Shown: in pieces, positions 19,141-29,638 of the stretch
How positions within the stretch are numbered: the stretch's first letter is position 1
How the letters are laid out: the number at the start of each line of letters is the position of its first letter
NCBI GenBank assembly: GCA_003280895.1
Contig: QCDM01000002.1
Coordinates: 103,346 to 167,345 of the forward strand
Length of the DNA stretch: 64,000 nt
Reading direction: 5' to 3'
DNA from: Prochlorococcus sp. AG-355-I20
Lineage (GTDB): Bacteria > Cyanobacteriota > Cyanobacteriia > PCC-6307 > Cyanobiaceae
Translations under genes and position numbers: made by a program
Notes under the pieces: generated by a model
The model's database searches: none
Seen by the model: the letters and a program-made list of their open reading frames with translations, nothing else
Told to the model about the DNA's origin: nothing

Positions 19141-19427
19141 TTTTCAAAAAAACTTTCCAAAATCTCCTCTAACTCTAGAATTTGTGAGTTAGTTATTAAA
19201 TTGATCAGTGGAATAGTGTTAACACCATCACCTACTTTTACATTTATTGCTTTCAAACTTATTTTCGCAGCCTCCAATGAGCCTTGATTTTTATTGCTTA
19301 TACATTCAATAGCAAGATTTCTAGCTAGGCCAGCATCTCCAAGATATAAATTCCACTTTTCTATTTTTATAAAAACCTTTTCTGAAATAATATTTTCTAG
19401 ATCACTTATTCGTATCTGATAGTCCAT
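19137..19427 (-). CDS. DUF3181 family cyanobacterial protein
   Basis: A 96-residue soluble protein resembling the cyanobacterial DUF3181 family: VFIKIEKWNLYLGDAGLARNLA near residue 20 parallels the family KWHLYLxDAxL block, followed by the VxxGxGxxxxPLxxL region. Function unknown. It lies 14 bases downstream of the 83-residue membrane protein on the same strand. Confidence 0.65.
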   Translation of the reverse strand: MDYQIRISDLENIISEKVFIKIEKWNLYLGDAGLARNLAIECISNKNQGSLEAAKISLKAINVKVGDGVNTIPLINLITNSQILELEEILESFFEN

Positions 19428-19441
19428 AAATTAAAAATTAA

Positions 19442-19693
19442 TTAAGTTGATTGTTTTGAAGTATCTTTCGGTTTTTTCATAATCACAAATAGTAAATGAG
19501 AGGCTAAAAGAATTGACCAGAAAATTGCAAAATTATTAAAAAAAGCGATTTCATATTTAATTTCTCTTAAAAGCCAAGTGCCACTTACTATGGTAGTAAA
19601 TATCATGCAATGAATAACAAAATTTACTATTCGAGAAAAATGTTTATAGATGGGATCCTCTGAATCACCATTTCCGTACCACTTTATAGGCAT
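19442..19693 (-). CDS. Small two-span membrane protein, unknown
   Basis: An 83-residue protein with two hydrophobic segments (about 25-43 and 50-70), a polar N-terminus KWYGNGDSEDPIYKHFSR, and a charged tail (MKKPKDTSKQST). It is positioned with the DUF3181 gene downstream in the same direction. I do not recognise a family with certainty. Confidence 0.6.
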   Translation of the reverse strand: MPIKWYGNGDSEDPIYKHFSRIVNFVIHCMIFTTIVSGTWLLREIKYEIAFFNNFAIFWSILLASHLLFVIMKKPKDTSKQST

Positions 19694-19780
19694 ATTAATA
19701 ATTTAGATTGTTAATAATAGATATTTTACCGGAAATCTAGTTGACTAAGAGACCCTGAAACAGAGATATTACATAATTAT

Positions 19781-19854
19781 GCGCCTGTAGCTCAGTGGAT
19801 TAGAGCACCTGACTACGGATCAGGGTGTCGGGAGTTCGAATCTCTCCAGGCGCG
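19781..19854 (+). tRNA. tRNA-Arg (ACG)
   Basis: A 74-base cloverleaf: acceptor GCGCCTG/CAGGCGC, D arm GCTC...GAGC, anticodon arm CCTGA-CTACGGA-TCAGG with anticodon ACG, T arm GGGAG-TTCGAAT-CTCTC, discriminator G19854. CCA is not encoded. A34 would be read as inosine. Confidence 0.96.
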
Positions 19855-19931
19855 TTTAAAATTATGAAATATTCTTTTTATATTTTTCTAAAAAATATCG
19901 TCTATATTATGAGTATTACTTATCAAATTCA

Positions 19932-21203
19932 ATGAATATTCTTCAAAATCTTAAAGAAAGTGATCCAGTAATATCAAATTTTATTAACTCTGAAAAAAAT
20001 AGACAGGAAACTCATCTTGAGTTAATAGCAAGCGAAAATTTTGCATCAATTGCCGTCATGCAAGCTCAAGGATCAGTCCTTACAAATAAATACGCAGAGG
20101 GATTACCTCAAAAACGATATTACGGGGGATGTGAATTTGTTGATGAAATCGAAGAATTAGCTATTCAAAGAGCAAAAAAATTATTTAATGCAAATTGGGC
20201 TAATGTGCAACCCCATAGTGGAGCACAGGCAAATGCTGCTGTTTTCCTAAGTTTACTAAAACCTGGCGACACAATCCTGGGGATGGATTTATCTCATGGT
20301 GGACACTTAACTCATGGATCTCCAGTAAATATGAGTGGTAAGTGGTTTAATGCAGTTCACTATGGTGTAAACAAAGAAACTAGTGAATTAAATTTTGATG
20401 AAATAAGAGAGATAGCACTTGAAACGAAACCAAAATTGATAATATGCGGATATTCAGCTTATCCAAGAATAATCGATTTTGAATCATTTAGAAAAATTGC
20501 AGATGAAGTTGGTGCATTCTTAATGGCTGATATTGCACACATCGCAGGTCTTGTAGCAAGTAAAATTCATCCAAATCCAATTCGTTATTGTGATGTAGTA
20601 ACTACAACTACTCATAAAACATTAAGAGGGCCTAGAGGAGGACTTATCTTGTGTAAAGATGCAGAATTTGGAAAGAAATTTGATAAATCTGTTTTCCCAG
20701 GAACCCAGGGGGGGCCTCTAGAACACATTATTGCAGCTAAAGCGGTTGCATTTGGAGAAGCCTTACAACCAGATTTTGTTAATTATTCCCAACAAGTAAT
20801 AAAAAATGCAAAAGTTCTTGCTTCAACTTTAATAAATAGAGGTATTGATATCGTTAGTGGAGGCACTGATAATCATATTGTTTTACTCGATTTAAGAAGT
20901 ATCAATATGACTGGGAAAATTGCTGACTTGCTCGTAAGTGAAGTGAATATCACTGCAAATAAAAATACTGTTCCATTTGACCCAGAATCACCTTTTGTAA
21001 CCAGCGGGCTCAGGTTGGGTACTGCTGCTTTAACTACTAGAGGCTTTAATGAGAATGCTTTTGCTGAAGTTGGCGAAATTATTGCTGATAGATTACTTAA
21101 CCCAAACGATTCACTGATTGAGAGTCAATGTAAAGAAAGAGTATTAACCTTATGTAATCGTTTTCCTCTTTATGAAGGCAAACTTGAAGCATCAATTAAA
21201 TGA
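19932..21203 (+). CDS. glyA: Serine hydroxymethyltransferase
   Basis: A 423-residue PLP enzyme interconverting serine and glycine with tetrahydrofolate. The PLP lysine is Lys229 in [27 protein letters not shown] is also diagnostic. It feeds one-carbon metabolism and the photorespiratory cycle. Its stop overlaps the cinA start by four bases, which suggests translational coupling. Confidence 0.97.
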   Translation: MNILQNLKESDPVISNFINSEKNRQETHLELIASENFASIAVMQAQGSVLTNKYAEGLPQKRYYGGCEFVDEIEELAIQRAKKLFNANWANVQPHSGAQANAAVFLSLLKPGDTILGMDLSHGGHLTHGSPVNMSGKWFNAVHYGVNKETSELNFDEIREIALETKPKLIICGYSAYPRIIDFESFRKIADEVGAFLMADIAHIAGLVASKIHPNPIRYCDVVTTTTHKTLRGPRGGLILCKDAEFGKKFDKSVFPGTQGGPLEHIIAAKAVAFGEALQPDFVNYSQQVIKNAKVLASTLINRGIDIVSGGTDNHIVLLDLRSINMTGKIADLLVSEVNITANKNTVPFDPESPFVTSGLRLGTAALTTRGFNENAFAEVGEIIADRLLNPNDSLIESQCKERVLTLCNRFPLYEGKLEASIK

Positions 21204-22474
21204 GTCCTAATTCCAAGGGAGTTGAAATTCTTTCTATTGGAACAGAGCTACTTTTAGGAAATATCATAAACACAAATGCTCAATGGATTTCTGAACAGTT
21301 GTCTCTATTAGGCTTAAATCACTTTAGGCAATCAACTGTAGGTGATAATTGTGATCGAATTATAAAAGTAATTCAAGAAATATCGAACAGAAGTAATCTT
21401 CTAATTACAACGGGTGGATTGGGACCCACCCCAGATGACTTAACTACTGAAGCAATAGCCAATTCTTTTAATGTATCTCTTTTTGAAAGACCACACTTAT
21501 GGGATGAAATTAAACAAAAACTTCCAAACTCAAAGCTCAAAGATGATTCCTCTAGCTTAAGGAAACAATGTTATTTCCCAAAAAATGCTCAAATAATTAA
21601 TAACCCAAGGGGCACCGCTCCAGGAATGATATGGGAACCAATAAAAGGATTTACTATTCTTACTTTTCCAGGAGTACCTAGTGAAATGAAAACTATGTGG
21701 GAAGAGACTGCGTATGATTTCATTAAGTCCAAATTCTCAGATAGTTATTCCTTTTTTTCAAATACTCTTAAATTTGCAGGAATTGGAGAATCTAGCGTTG
21801 CAGAAAAAATTAATGATCTATTAAATCTTAAAAATCCAACGGTTGCTCCATATGCAAACTTAGGAGAGGTTAAAATCAGAATCACCGCGCGAGCAAAGAA
21901 TGACCTAGAAGCAAAAAATATAATTAAGCCCGTAAAAGAAAAATTAAAAAAAGATTTTTCAAAGTTTATTTTTGGAGAGGATAATGATACTTTGCCAAGC
22001 GTTTTAATAAAAGAGTTAACTAAGAGGAACCAAAATATTGTTTTTGCTGAATCCTGTACAGGAGGACTTTTATCATCATCAATAACATCAATATCAGGTT
22101 CATCTCAAGTTTTTCAAGGTAGTATTGTTTCCTATAGTAATGAGCTAAAAAATTCATTATTAAATATTTCTGAAGAAAAGCTTACAAAATATGGAGCTGT
22201 TTCTGAAGAAGTTTGTGAGGCCATGGCAATTAATGTAAAGGAGAAATTAGGAGCAGATTGGGCAATAGCAATTAGTGGAATAGCTGGTCCTAATGGAGGC
22301 AGTCCAGATAAACCAGTTGGACTTGTCTATATCTCAATTTCAGGACCGAATAATCATATAACTAATATAAAAAAAATATTTAACTCAAACCGAAATAGAA
22401 TTGAAATTCAAACACTAAGTGTAAATGTCTGTTTGAACAGCCTCAGATTAATCCTATTATCAAATGGTAAGTAA
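21200..22474 (+). CDS. cinA: CinA family protein (nicotinamide-nucleotide amidohydrolase type)
   Basis: A 424-residue two-domain protein. The N-terminal molybdopterin-binding-like domain starts [13 protein letters not shown] and has [11 protein letters not shown]; the C-terminal CinA domain contains [13 protein letters not shown] and [17 protein letters not shown]. Relatives act as NMN deamidases or ADP-ribose pyrophosphatases. It overlaps glyA by ATGA. Confidence 0.92.
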   Translation: MSPNSKGVEILSIGTELLLGNIINTNAQWISEQLSLLGLNHFRQSTVGDNCDRIIKVIQEISNRSNLLITTGGLGPTPDDLTTEAIANSFNVSLFERPHLWDEIKQKLPNSKLKDDSSSLRKQCYFPKNAQIINNPRGTAPGMIWEPIKGFTILTFPGVPSEMKTMWEETAYDFIKSKFSDSYSFFSNTLKFAGIGESSVAEKINDLLNLKNPTVAPYANLGEVKIRITARAKNDLEAKNIIKPVKEKLKKDFSKFIFGEDNDTLPSVLIKELTKRNQNIVFAESCTGGLLSSSITSISGSSQVFQGSIVSYSNELKNSLLNISEEKLTKYGAVSEEVCEAMAINVKEKLGADWAIAISGIAGPNGGSPDKPVGLVYISISGPNNHITNIKKIFNSNRNRIEIQTLSVNVCLNSLRLILLSNGK

Positions 22475-22488
22475 CTATTTTTTACAAA

Positions 22489-23895
22489 TTGAGTCAAGAT
22501 ACCTTATTTGATAAAGTTTGGGATTTACATAAAGTTTCAAGTCTTCGAGGTGGATCTGATCAAATATTTATTGGTCTTCACCTTATCCATGAAGTCACAA
22601 GTCCTCAAGCATTTGGCGCTTTAAAAGACAAAAATTTAAAGGTAAAATTTCCTGATAGAACTGTGGCTACCGTAGATCATATTGTGCCAACAGACAATCA
22701 GAGTAGGCCTTTCAAAGATAATCTTGCGGAACAAATGATTGAAACACTTGAGAATAATTGCTTAGAACATAAAATAAGATTTTTTAATATTGGTAGTGGT
22801 AATCAAGGAATAGTTCATGTGGTTGCTCCAGAATTAGGGCTAACTCAGCCAGGAATGACAATAGCTTGCGGAGATTCACATACTTCAACTCATGGAGCTT
22901 TTGGGTCAATTGCTTTTGGGATAGGTACAAGCCAAGTAAGAGATGTTCTTGCCACCCAAACCATAGCCATGAACAAATTAAAGGTAAGGCAAATTTGGTG
23001 TGAAAATCAATTATCTAATGGGGTTTTTGCTAAGGATTTAGTACTTCACATTATTAATAAACTCGGTGTAAAGGCTGGGGTGGGTTTTGCATATGAGTTT
23101 GCAGGGCCTGCGATTAATGCATTATCAATGGAAGAGAGAATGACTATATGTAATATGTCTATTGAAGGAGGAGCAAGATGCGGTTATATAAACCCTGATG
23201 AAAAGACTTTTAGTTATATTAAAAACAAATTATGCGCACCAAAAAACGAGCATTGGGACAATGCACTCAAATGGTGGGAATCACTAAAAAGTGACGAAAA
23301 TTCAATTTATGATGATGTAATTAAAGTAGATGCATCAAAAATAGAACCAACCGTTACTTGGGGGATTACTCCCGGCCAAAGTATAAGCATTAATCAACAA
23401 ATACCTCTTTTAAATGAATTGTCCCCGAATGACAAATTAGTTGCTGAAGAGGCTTTTGAATATATGAGTTTCAAGCCAGGACAATCAATAAAAGATATTC
23501 CTGTAGAAGTTTGTTTCATAGGCAGTTGTACAAATGGGCGAATCAGTGACTTGAGAATTGCAGCTAAAGTATTAAAAGACAAAAAAGTATCTAAGAATGT
23601 AAAAGCATTTGTAGTACCTGGCTCAGAAAGAGTAGCCAATAAAGCAAAACAAGAGGGTCTTGATAAGATATTTAAGGATTCTGGATTTCAATGGAGAGAG
23701 CCAGGCTGCTCAATGTGTTTAGCGATGAATTCAGATAAGTTAATAGGTAATCAAGTTAGTGCTAGTTCTAGTAATAGAAATTTCAAGGGCAGACAGGGAT
23801 CTCCTAACGGGAGGACACTACTTATGAGCCCAGCAATGGTTGCTGCTGCTGCAATTAATGGCAAAGTCTGTGACGTTCGAGAATTTATCAACTAA
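22489..23895 (+). CDS. leuC: 3-isopropylmalate dehydratase large subunit
   Basis: A 468-residue aconitase-family subunit for leucine synthesis. The [4Fe-4S] ligands are in FIGSCTNGR and [11 protein letters not shown], with substrate blocks [13 protein letters not shown] and [15 protein letters not shown] is the start, matching the family N-terminus ([10 protein letters not shown]). Its stop overlaps the leuD start by one base. Confidence 0.96.
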   Translation: MSQDTLFDKVWDLHKVSSLRGGSDQIFIGLHLIHEVTSPQAFGALKDKNLKVKFPDRTVATVDHIVPTDNQSRPFKDNLAEQMIETLENNCLEHKIRFFNIGSGNQGIVHVVAPELGLTQPGMTIACGDSHTSTHGAFGSIAFGIGTSQVRDVLATQTIAMNKLKVRQIWCENQLSNGVFAKDLVLHIINKLGVKAGVGFAYEFAGPAINALSMEERMTICNMSIEGGARCGYINPDEKTFSYIKNKLCAPKNEHWDNALKWWESLKSDENSIYDDVIKVDASKIEPTVTWGITPGQSISINQQIPLLNELSPNDKLVAEEAFEYMSFKPGQSIKDIPVEVCFIGSCTNGRISDLRIAAKVLKDKKVSKNVKAFVVPGSERVANKAKQEGLDKIFKDSGFQWREPGCSMCLAMNSDKLIGNQVSASSSNRNFKGRQGSPNGRTLLMSPAMVAAAAINGKVCDVREFIN

Positions 23896-24518
23896 TGAAA
23901 TCCGAGTTTACCCCACCAATTGGAAAAATTACAAAAATAAACGGGCAATGTATCTCCTTGATTGGTAACGACATTGATACAGATCGAATAATTCCAGCAC
24001 GTTTCTTGAAGTGTATCAACTTTGATTCATTGGGTAAATCTGTTTTTGCAGATGATAGAAAAAATTTAAAGGGAAGACATCCTTTTGACCTAGAGGACAA
24101 CAAAAATGCCTCAATACTAATTGTTAATAGCAATTTCGGATGTGGTTCCAGTAGAGAGCATGCTCCCCAAGCACTTATGAGATGGGGTATAAAAGCGATT
24201 ATAGGCGAGAGTTTCGCTGATATTTTTTATAGTAATTGTATAGCAATTGGAATTCCCTGTTTTACGCTTGCGAGAGAATTAATACAAAAACTTCAAAAAA
24301 ATAAAAATGATAAATGTTTATTTTTAGAAATTGATCTGAAAAAACTTATAGCAAAATCAAAAGATTTAAATTTCAATCTTGAGATTAAGGAAAGCTCAAG
24401 AAAAATGTTTATGTCAGGGGAATGGGACGCTACTTCAACATTACTTGAGAATGAAAATTTAATAGAAAATAAATTTACCAAATTACCCTATGTAAAATTT
24501 AATAATAATTTGTTTTAG
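23895..24518 (+). CDS. leuD: 3-isopropylmalate dehydratase small subunit
   Basis: A 207-residue partner of LeuC. NDIDTDRIIPARFL and NFGCGSSREHAPQAL are the small-subunit signatures. It starts on the last base of the leuC stop (TAATG), so the heterodimer is translated coupled. The gene ends directly against the convergent LptD-like gene. Confidence 0.96.
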   Translation: MKSEFTPPIGKITKINGQCISLIGNDIDTDRIIPARFLKCINFDSLGKSVFADDRKNLKGRHPFDLEDNKNASILIVNSNFGCGSSREHAPQALMRWGIKAIIGESFADIFYSNCIAIGIPCFTLARELIQKLQKNKNDKCLFLEIDLKKLIAKSKDLNFNLEIKESSRKMFMSGEWDATSTLLENENLIENKFTKLPYVKFNNNLF

Positions 24519-26522
24519 CTATTTAAATCCAAATAGACTAAAAGAAATACCTCCCGCTTTATTATGAGGTTGGTAAAAAATACCAACTTCATAGGATCTT
24601 GTTTTCCAATTTAAAGAAATTTTAGAATCTATAAATTCACCATAATCATTTGAATTGTTTGTTAAGTTCAAAATCCCAAAACTCTTGAGAATAACAGGTC
24701 CATATAATTGCTGATCATAAGAAATATTTAAGGTGAAGTCCTCATAGTTCTGATCAAACTTAAAAAAACTATCGCCACTATCAAATTTATAGAAAGGTAA
24801 AATATTTATTCGAGTATAGTCAAAAATTTTATTTTTAAAATTACCAAATATTAATTCTGGGCCTATACCTAGCCCTAAATATTCTTGATGATTTCCATTT
24901 TCATAGAAAGAATATGATCCCTCTAATCTTGTATTAAGACTTAATCCTTTTGTGATTGGTTCAGGAATGTACTTATATGTAATATCAATAGATTTCTTAT
25001 TAGGATTTACAATACTAATTGGAAATTTCTGATCAAGAGAATAAAACAAATTACCTTTTAGGCTAGTTACAAGATTTTTTGTATTTAAAGCCTCAGCTGT
25101 TAATTTGGCCAAACCTAAAGATAACAATTCTGACTTTTTGATGCCATCAGTAATCCAAGTATTTTCTTTTTGCAATTTTGAACCATAACCAGAGTAAATT
25201 TCTGCTTCACCTAATGAACCATTCCAAACCCTCTCTCTATAAACTCCATAAAAACTTTTTTTCCATTCTGAATCTAATAAATCAATTTCTTTACTCAATT
25301 CAGTTTTAAATCTAAATGCATCTGAAAATTTATTGAAATCAAGAGAATTTAAATTCTTTTCTATTTCTAAATCCCAATTTTTTATTGTGCCTTTTATCTG
25401 GGATTTTAAAGCAAAATAATCTTCAAAACTTGAATTTCTCTTAACCCTATCTGAAGTTATTGATTCCCCCTTGTTTACAAAACTTTTTGTATAGCCTTTA
25501 AGTGAGCGTTGAATCAAGAATTGAGGTTCTAAATCAAGAACAAAATCATCATTTATTTCTATTGAGTTAATTCTTCTCCCGATAAAATATCCATCCTTAT
25601 CTAAGTCTTCATATCCAAAGTTCCATGTATTTACAGGTTGATTCTTTTTAAAATCAAAATTTCTACTGCCTAACCAAAAGGGGATTGATACTTTTTCGTC
25701 AAGAATTAAATAATTTAATGAAGATTTAAATCTAAGTTTTTCATTAGTAGGGAAAACTTCTAATGAATTTATTACTAATTTTGCTTGTTTTAATTCAAGT
25801 AAATCATTACTAAATATAGCCTTCTTACTTTTCCATTTATCGCCATCTATGGTCATTTTTTTTGTTAAAAACAACCAATTCTGTACATTGTCAGGAGTAT
25901 TTATAACTTTCTTTTTATTTAAATCAATTAAATTTTCTAACTTTGTAGAATCTGATAAGCTGAAATTTAAAGATATGTCATCAATCAAGGTATTGGTATT
26001 GATAACGCCCTTAACATCTAATAGATAACCTTTGTCACTAATAAAACTGTATTCAAGTTGTGAAACTCTAAAGATTTGATTTCCTAATATGAATGTTATA
26101 TTTCCTTTTGCTTCAATTTTTTTATTTAACTTGTCGTATATTAATTTATCAGCTTTAAGGAGTTTGCCTCTATAAGAAACAGACACATTACCCTCTGCAT
26201 AAATAACATTACTTATTTCGGACTGTTTATCCGATTGTATTATTAATTCTTTTTGTTTTTTGGCTTCAGCAACTAAAAGCGAATCTGTTTTTTTCTTTAA
26301 AAATTTTAGATAATCAGTATTATCATCAAAATCATTCTTGAAAGTGTTATTTTGAGAGTTTGATGAAATTTCTAAATTAGATGCATTTGATAAAATTAAT
26401 TTTATATTCCGATCATTTATATTTTTATTAAATTTTAATGGCTCAGCTGATTTTAACGGCTGAATGAAATTAATAAAAATGAAAGAGAAAAATATTGCCT
26501 TTTGGGATATTCCTGAAAACAA
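24519..26522 (-). CDS. LptD/OstA-like outer-membrane protein (DUF3769)
   Basis: A 667-residue protein with a hydrophobic N-terminal export signal (about 8-24). An LptA/OstA-like repeat follows (about 105-175: YAEGNVSVSYRGKLLKADKL, then AKGNITF), then a long region with alternating beta-strand character ending in GGISFSLFGFK, an aromatic end typical of barrel proteins. This is the cyanobacterial form of the lipopolysaccharide-export barrel, much diverged from E. coli LptD. Family assignment is from the OstA part; the barrel is inferred. Confidence 0.72.
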   Translation of the reverse strand: MFSGISQKAIFFSFIFINFIQPLKSAEPLKFNKNINDRNIKLILSNASNLEISSNSQNNTFKNDFDDNTDYLKFLKKKTDSLLVAEAKKQKELIIQSDKQSEISNVIYAEGNVSVSYRGKLLKADKLIYDKLNKKIEAKGNITFILGNQIFRVSQLEYSFISDKGYLLDVKGVINTNTLIDDISLNFSLSDSTKLENLIDLNKKKVINTPDNVQNWLFLTKKMTIDGDKWKSKKAIFSNDLLELKQAKLVINSLEVFPTNEKLRFKSSLNYLILDEKVSIPFWLGSRNFDFKKNQPVNTWNFGYEDLDKDGYFIGRRINSIEINDDFVLDLEPQFLIQRSLKGYTKSFVNKGESITSDRVKRNSSFEDYFALKSQIKGTIKNWDLEIEKNLNSLDFNKFSDAFRFKTELSKEIDLLDSEWKKSFYGVYRERVWNGSLGEAEIYSGYGSKLQKENTWITDGIKKSELLSLGLAKLTAEALNTKNLVTSLKGNLFYSLDQKFPISIVNPNKKSIDITYKYIPEPITKGLSLNTRLEGSYSFYENGNHQEYLGLGIGPELIFGNFKNKIFDYTRINILPFYKFDSGDSFFKFDQNYEDFTLNISYDQQLYGPVILKSFGILNLTNNSNDYGEFIDSKISLNWKTRSYEVGIFYQPHNKAGGISFSLFGFK

Positions 26523-26542
26523 TTTAAGAATTTACTAAAATA

Positions 26543-26671
26543 TCAATCTTGAGGACTTTCTAGATCTTTTCTATTGGGTGTTCTTGTTGGATCACTTGCT
26601 AAAAATCCGAAAAGAAATATTCCAACAAAGAAAAAGACAATAGTGTAAACAGAAATTTTTAAAGCGAGCAT
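26543..26671 (-). CDS. psbI: Photosystem II reaction-centre protein I
   Basis: A 42-residue single-span protein beginning [17 protein letters not shown] and continuing [14 protein letters not shown], an unmistakable PsbI. It sits beside D1 and is needed for early reaction-centre assembly. The gene is alone on its strand, about 110 bases downstream of psbN. Confidence 0.96.
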
Positions 26672-26779
26672 GGAATTACAAGTGCTGACAGATTTATATC
26701 CTATTAAATTTATAATTAAACTATGATTAATTGTTTACTTTTTGTATTTTTGGTAAATTTTGAAATACTTTAAGAGAGA

Positions 26780-26932
26780 TTAATCGTCATGATCATCCCA
26801 AGGATCAGTAAGCTTTGCTGCTTTAGGTCCAAAGGCAGTCCAAAGACCAAAACCAGTCAAAGCTAATAGTAAAGCCAGAATTGTTACTGCTATAGAAACT
26901 GCAGGATCTGGAGCTGATGATAAAGTTTGCAT
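26780..26932 (-). CDS. psbN: PsbN (photosystem II assembly factor)
   Basis: A 50-residue protein with one hydrophobic span and the PsbN end block LTGFGLWTAFGPKAAKLTDP followed by an acidic tail WDDHDD. PsbN is a thylakoid protein required for reaction-centre assembly and repair rather than a stable subunit. It diverges from psbH, the arrangement kept in chloroplasts. Confidence 0.95.
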   Translation of the reverse strand: MQTLSSAPDPAVSIAVTILALLLALTGFGLWTAFGPKAAKLTDPWDDHDD

Positions 26933-27012
26933 CAATTTTGCTAAGTTTGTAAACAATTTATGTATTAGTTCTTATACAATAGCGAAATAGTACTCGATTT
27001 TGTGAATTTAAC

Positions 27013-27213
27013 ATGGGTCAAAAAACAGCATTAGGAAGTCTTTTAAAAGCAATTGGCAATTCAGGTCAAGGGAAAGTTGTACCTGGCTGGGGAGCAGTTC
27101 CTGTAATGACAGTAATTGGTCTACTTCTTTTGGTTTTCTTAGTTATTCTTCTACAAATTTATAACCAATCCTTACTACTACAAGGTTTCTCAGTAGATTG
27201 GAACGGAAACTAA
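27013..27213 (+). CDS. psbH: Photosystem II protein H
   Basis: A 66-residue single-span subunit. The N-terminus [20 protein letters not shown] leads into [13 protein letters not shown], the PsbH signature, with one hydrophobic helix after it. It stabilises the CP47-D1 interface and bicarbonate/quinone function. Its start is 80 bases from the divergent psbN start, and a strong terminator follows. Confidence 0.97.
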
Positions 27214-27230
27214 ATTTCTGAAATTTTCTC

Positions 27231-27274
27231 AAAAAGTTATTTGGTTATGTGAAAATTGCCAAATAACTTTTTTT
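27231..27274 (+). terminator. Terminator downstream of psbH
   Basis: A long AT-rich hairpin: AAAAAGTTATTTGG (27231-27244) pairs with CCAAATAACTTTTT (27259-27272) across a 14-base loop, followed by T residues. It starts 17 bases past the psbH stop. Confidence 0.75.
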
Positions 27275-27353
27275 AATATTTTTGTTTTTATTAATTAGTT
27301 ATATTTTATATATATTCATAATTCTCAAACAAAAAGAGATTTAGAAATTAACA

Positions 27354-27956
27354 ATGAAAGAAATATTTTTGATTGGATTAGGAAATCCTGGTAAAAAATT
27401 CTCAAAAAGTAGACATAATATAGGTTTTTTACTACTTGAACATCTCTCGAAAAAATATAATTCAAATTTTTTATTAAAAGATAAACTTAAAAGTTCCTGC
27501 TCTGAATTTCAAATCAATGATTCTACTTTCAGATTATTTTTACCAAATACGTTTATGAATAACAGTGGTGATGCTGTCCGAGCAATAGTTGATTGGTACA
27601 AAATCAATTTAGATCAGATTTTCATAATAGTCGATGATAAAGATCTACCCCTTGGAAAAATAAGATTTAGAAGAAAAGGAAGCTCAGGGGGACATAACGG
27701 ACTAAAAAGCATCATTGAACAATTGCAGACACAAAACTTTAAAAGAATAAGAATTGGTATTGGGTCACCTCCTCTATCAAAAGGAAAAAATAATTTCAAT
27801 ACGATTTCACATGTATTAGGAAATATTTCTCTAGAAGAAAAATCAATATTAGATAAAGTGTATAAGAGAGTAATAGAATCCCTCGAACAAATTAATATTA
27901 AAAAAGAAGAATACATTATTAATGATTTAAATTCTTTTGATAAAGACCAACCTTAA
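27354..27956 (+). CDS. pth: Peptidyl-tRNA hydrolase
   Basis: A 200-residue enzyme freeing tRNA from stalled peptidyl-tRNA. GLGNPGKKFSKSRHNIGF holds the catalytic His; DDKDLPLGKIRFRRKGSSGG holds the Asp and the substrate loop, then HNGLKSI. Followed at once by the DUF3146 gene. Confidence 0.95.
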   Translation: MKEIFLIGLGNPGKKFSKSRHNIGFLLLEHLSKKYNSNFLLKDKLKSSCSEFQINDSTFRLFLPNTFMNNSGDAVRAIVDWYKINLDQIFIIVDDKDLPLGKIRFRRKGSSGGHNGLKSIIEQLQTQNFKRIRIGIGSPPLSKGKNNFNTISHVLGNISLEEKSILDKVYKRVIESLEQINIKKEEYIINDLNSFDKDQP

Positions 27957-27957
27957 A

Positions 27958-28215
27958 ATGCGTTCAAAACCTGAAACAATTGCTTATCTTAGAGTTAAGG
28001 AATATTGCTTTTCAAAAAAGCAAATTCAGGGAGTAGTAGAAGCTAGTCAATTTAAATGGACTTTTACATACTTCTTTAATAAAGGTTTATTAACGGTAAA
28101 TCCACCTTTGGGAAGAGCATTAATTGAGAATGCCTTATTGAGATTTTTATTAAAAAAAGATTATGAACTAGAAGCAGGGAATCAATATAAGTTCACTATT
28201 TCAGCCAAGTTTTAA
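27958..28215 (+). CDS. DUF3146 family cyanobacterial protein
   Basis: An 85-residue protein from the ATG placed one base after the pth stop. An ATG 21 bases upstream, inside pth, would give 92 residues; the later one fits family length better. The sequence block PPLGRALIENALLRFLL and the ending YKFTISAKF match the cyanobacterial DUF3146 family. Function unknown. Its 3' end overlaps the convergent RuvC-fold gene by 20 bases. Confidence 0.7.
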   Translation: MRSKPETIAYLRVKEYCFSKKQIQGVVEASQFKWTFTYFFNKGLLTVNPPLGRALIENALLRFLLKKDYELEAGNQYKFTISAKF

Positions 28216-28633
28216 AATCAAAATTTTGATTCAAAGTGAACTTCGTTTTGCAATAATCTTCTAAAATTATCAAAGCAGATATTGCATCAAGGTTTTTATT
28301 AAGAATAAAAACCTCTCTAGGCATTAAAAACTTCAGACCAGTAATTGGAAAAAGTTCGAAATATCTTGCTTTAGCTCTATAGGTTGTATTTTTTTCCTCA
28401 AAAGTAATTATTTCTTTTTTAAAAAAATTTAGTTTTTCTTTAATTTCTCTACTAGTGGTACCATTGCCAATAATAATTTGTGATATTTTCTCAGTGGTAA
28501 TTAATTTTCTGACATAATCCTCAAGCAATTCACTTTTAACAATGATTGCCTCATAAACTTTTTTTTCAGTTATATCAGCTAAGACTAAGCCGCATTTACT
28601 TTTTCCGGGATCAATAGTTATTACTCTAGACAT
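28196..28633 (-). CDS. RuvC/YqgF-fold putative resolvase-like nuclease
   Basis: A 145-residue protein with the RNase H-fold first strand ITIDPGKSKCGLVLAD (Asp8 as first acidic residue), a second-strand IIIGNGT, acidic residues in TFEEKNTTYRAKARYFEL, and a C-terminal NLDAISALIILEDY. This order is that of the RuvC/YqgF superfamily. Whether it cuts Holliday junctions or RNA is unknown. It lies directly after the DUF3084 gene. Confidence 0.65.
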   Translation of the reverse strand: MSRVITIDPGKSKCGLVLADITEKKVYEAIIVKSELLEDYVRKLITTEKISQIIIGNGTTSREIKEKLNFFKKEIITFEEKNTTYRAKARYFELFPITGLKFLMPREVFILNKNLDAISALIILEDYCKTKFTLNQNFDFKTWLK

Positions 28634-29599
28634 TCAAGAGGCAATTTTTAAAATATTTATTTCAACTACTATAGGTTCTACAGTTTTACTATCTCTCAAA
28701 GATACTACTTCTAATTTAAATTTGATATTTTGATTTTTTTGAAGAAAATCTCTAATTTTTTTTACAAAATTTCCATTTGTTTTAATTTCACTAACTTGTG
28801 ATCCTTTTGATTTAATTTCGTCCCTTGTTTCTCTAAGCAGTGATTTAATTTTTAAATTGATTGATTGAAGATTTAAATCACTTTCTCCCAGAATTGAACT
28901 TGTAATAACATCCCCTTTTTTGACTATAAATTTATTCTCTAATAAATCAGGAGATACAAAAACATAATTATCACCTTTTAAAACATTTGTTGCTGATTTT
29001 ATTAGTAAAATCCAGTTACCACCATTAGCTGCTATTGTCTGAATTTTTGTAATATCACTAGGTCTCCACAAAAGAATATTTTTTGCTTCTTTATTATTTG
29101 GAATAACAATTTGCCTTACAAATTTATCAGCTTCATTGTAGATTTTTGTAAAATCTAGTTTTACATTTGAGCTAGATTTGATTTCAGCTATAAATAAAGT
29201 TTGTCCTCTTTTAATAACAATATTACCTCTCCTAAATTCTTTAATATTATTTTTTAATTGATTTAACTCCTTTTCTTTTTGAATAATTTTACCTTCAAGT
29301 TCCTTTTGTTCTTGCTGTAAAGGGATTAAAGCCTTTTTACTTTCATCTAAAGTTTTTTGCAGAAAAGGAATATCAACAAAAAGCCTTTGTCTGAATTCTT
29401 CACTTATTAGAATCAATAATCCTATTGATATTGAACTAATAAAACCACCAGTAATAATAGTTATTATAGTTGCTGTTTTTTTCGGTCTTAACTTTAAGAT
29501 ACTAAACCTTGCTTTGCCAATCTTTGTCCCAAGAATATCCCCGAATGGTGCAATTAATCCTCCCAGAAATATTAAAAAAACAATTAAAATCCAAGCCAC
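28634..29599 (-). CDS. DUF3084 family membrane-anchored coiled-coil protein
   Basis: A 321-residue protein. Two hydrophobic segments (about 2-22 and 44-66) flank a basic loop; a coiled coil follows (about 85-125, rich in E, K, Q, L) and then a soluble beta-rich region. This architecture is the cyanobacterial DUF3084 family. Function unknown. It is adjacent to the RuvC-fold gene (no gap) and 39 bases downstream of ntcA. Confidence 0.72.
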   Translation of the reverse strand: MAWILIVFLIFLGGLIAPFGDILGTKIGKARFSILKLRPKKTATIITIITGGFISSISIGLLILISEEFRQRLFVDIPFLQKTLDESKKALIPLQQEQKELEGKIIQKEKELNQLKNNIKEFRRGNIVIKRGQTLFIAEIKSSSNVKLDFTKIYNEADKFVRQIVIPNNKEAKNILLWRPSDITKIQTIAANGGNWILLIKSATNVLKGDNYVFVSPDLLENKFIVKKGDVITSSILGESDLNLQSINLKIKSLLRETRDEIKSKGSQVSEIKTNGNFVKKIRDFLQKNQNIKFKLEVVSLRDSKTVEPIVVEINILKIAS

Positions 29600-29638
29600 A
29601 CTTTTGCTTATACTCAGTACATCATAATTTACGATGAA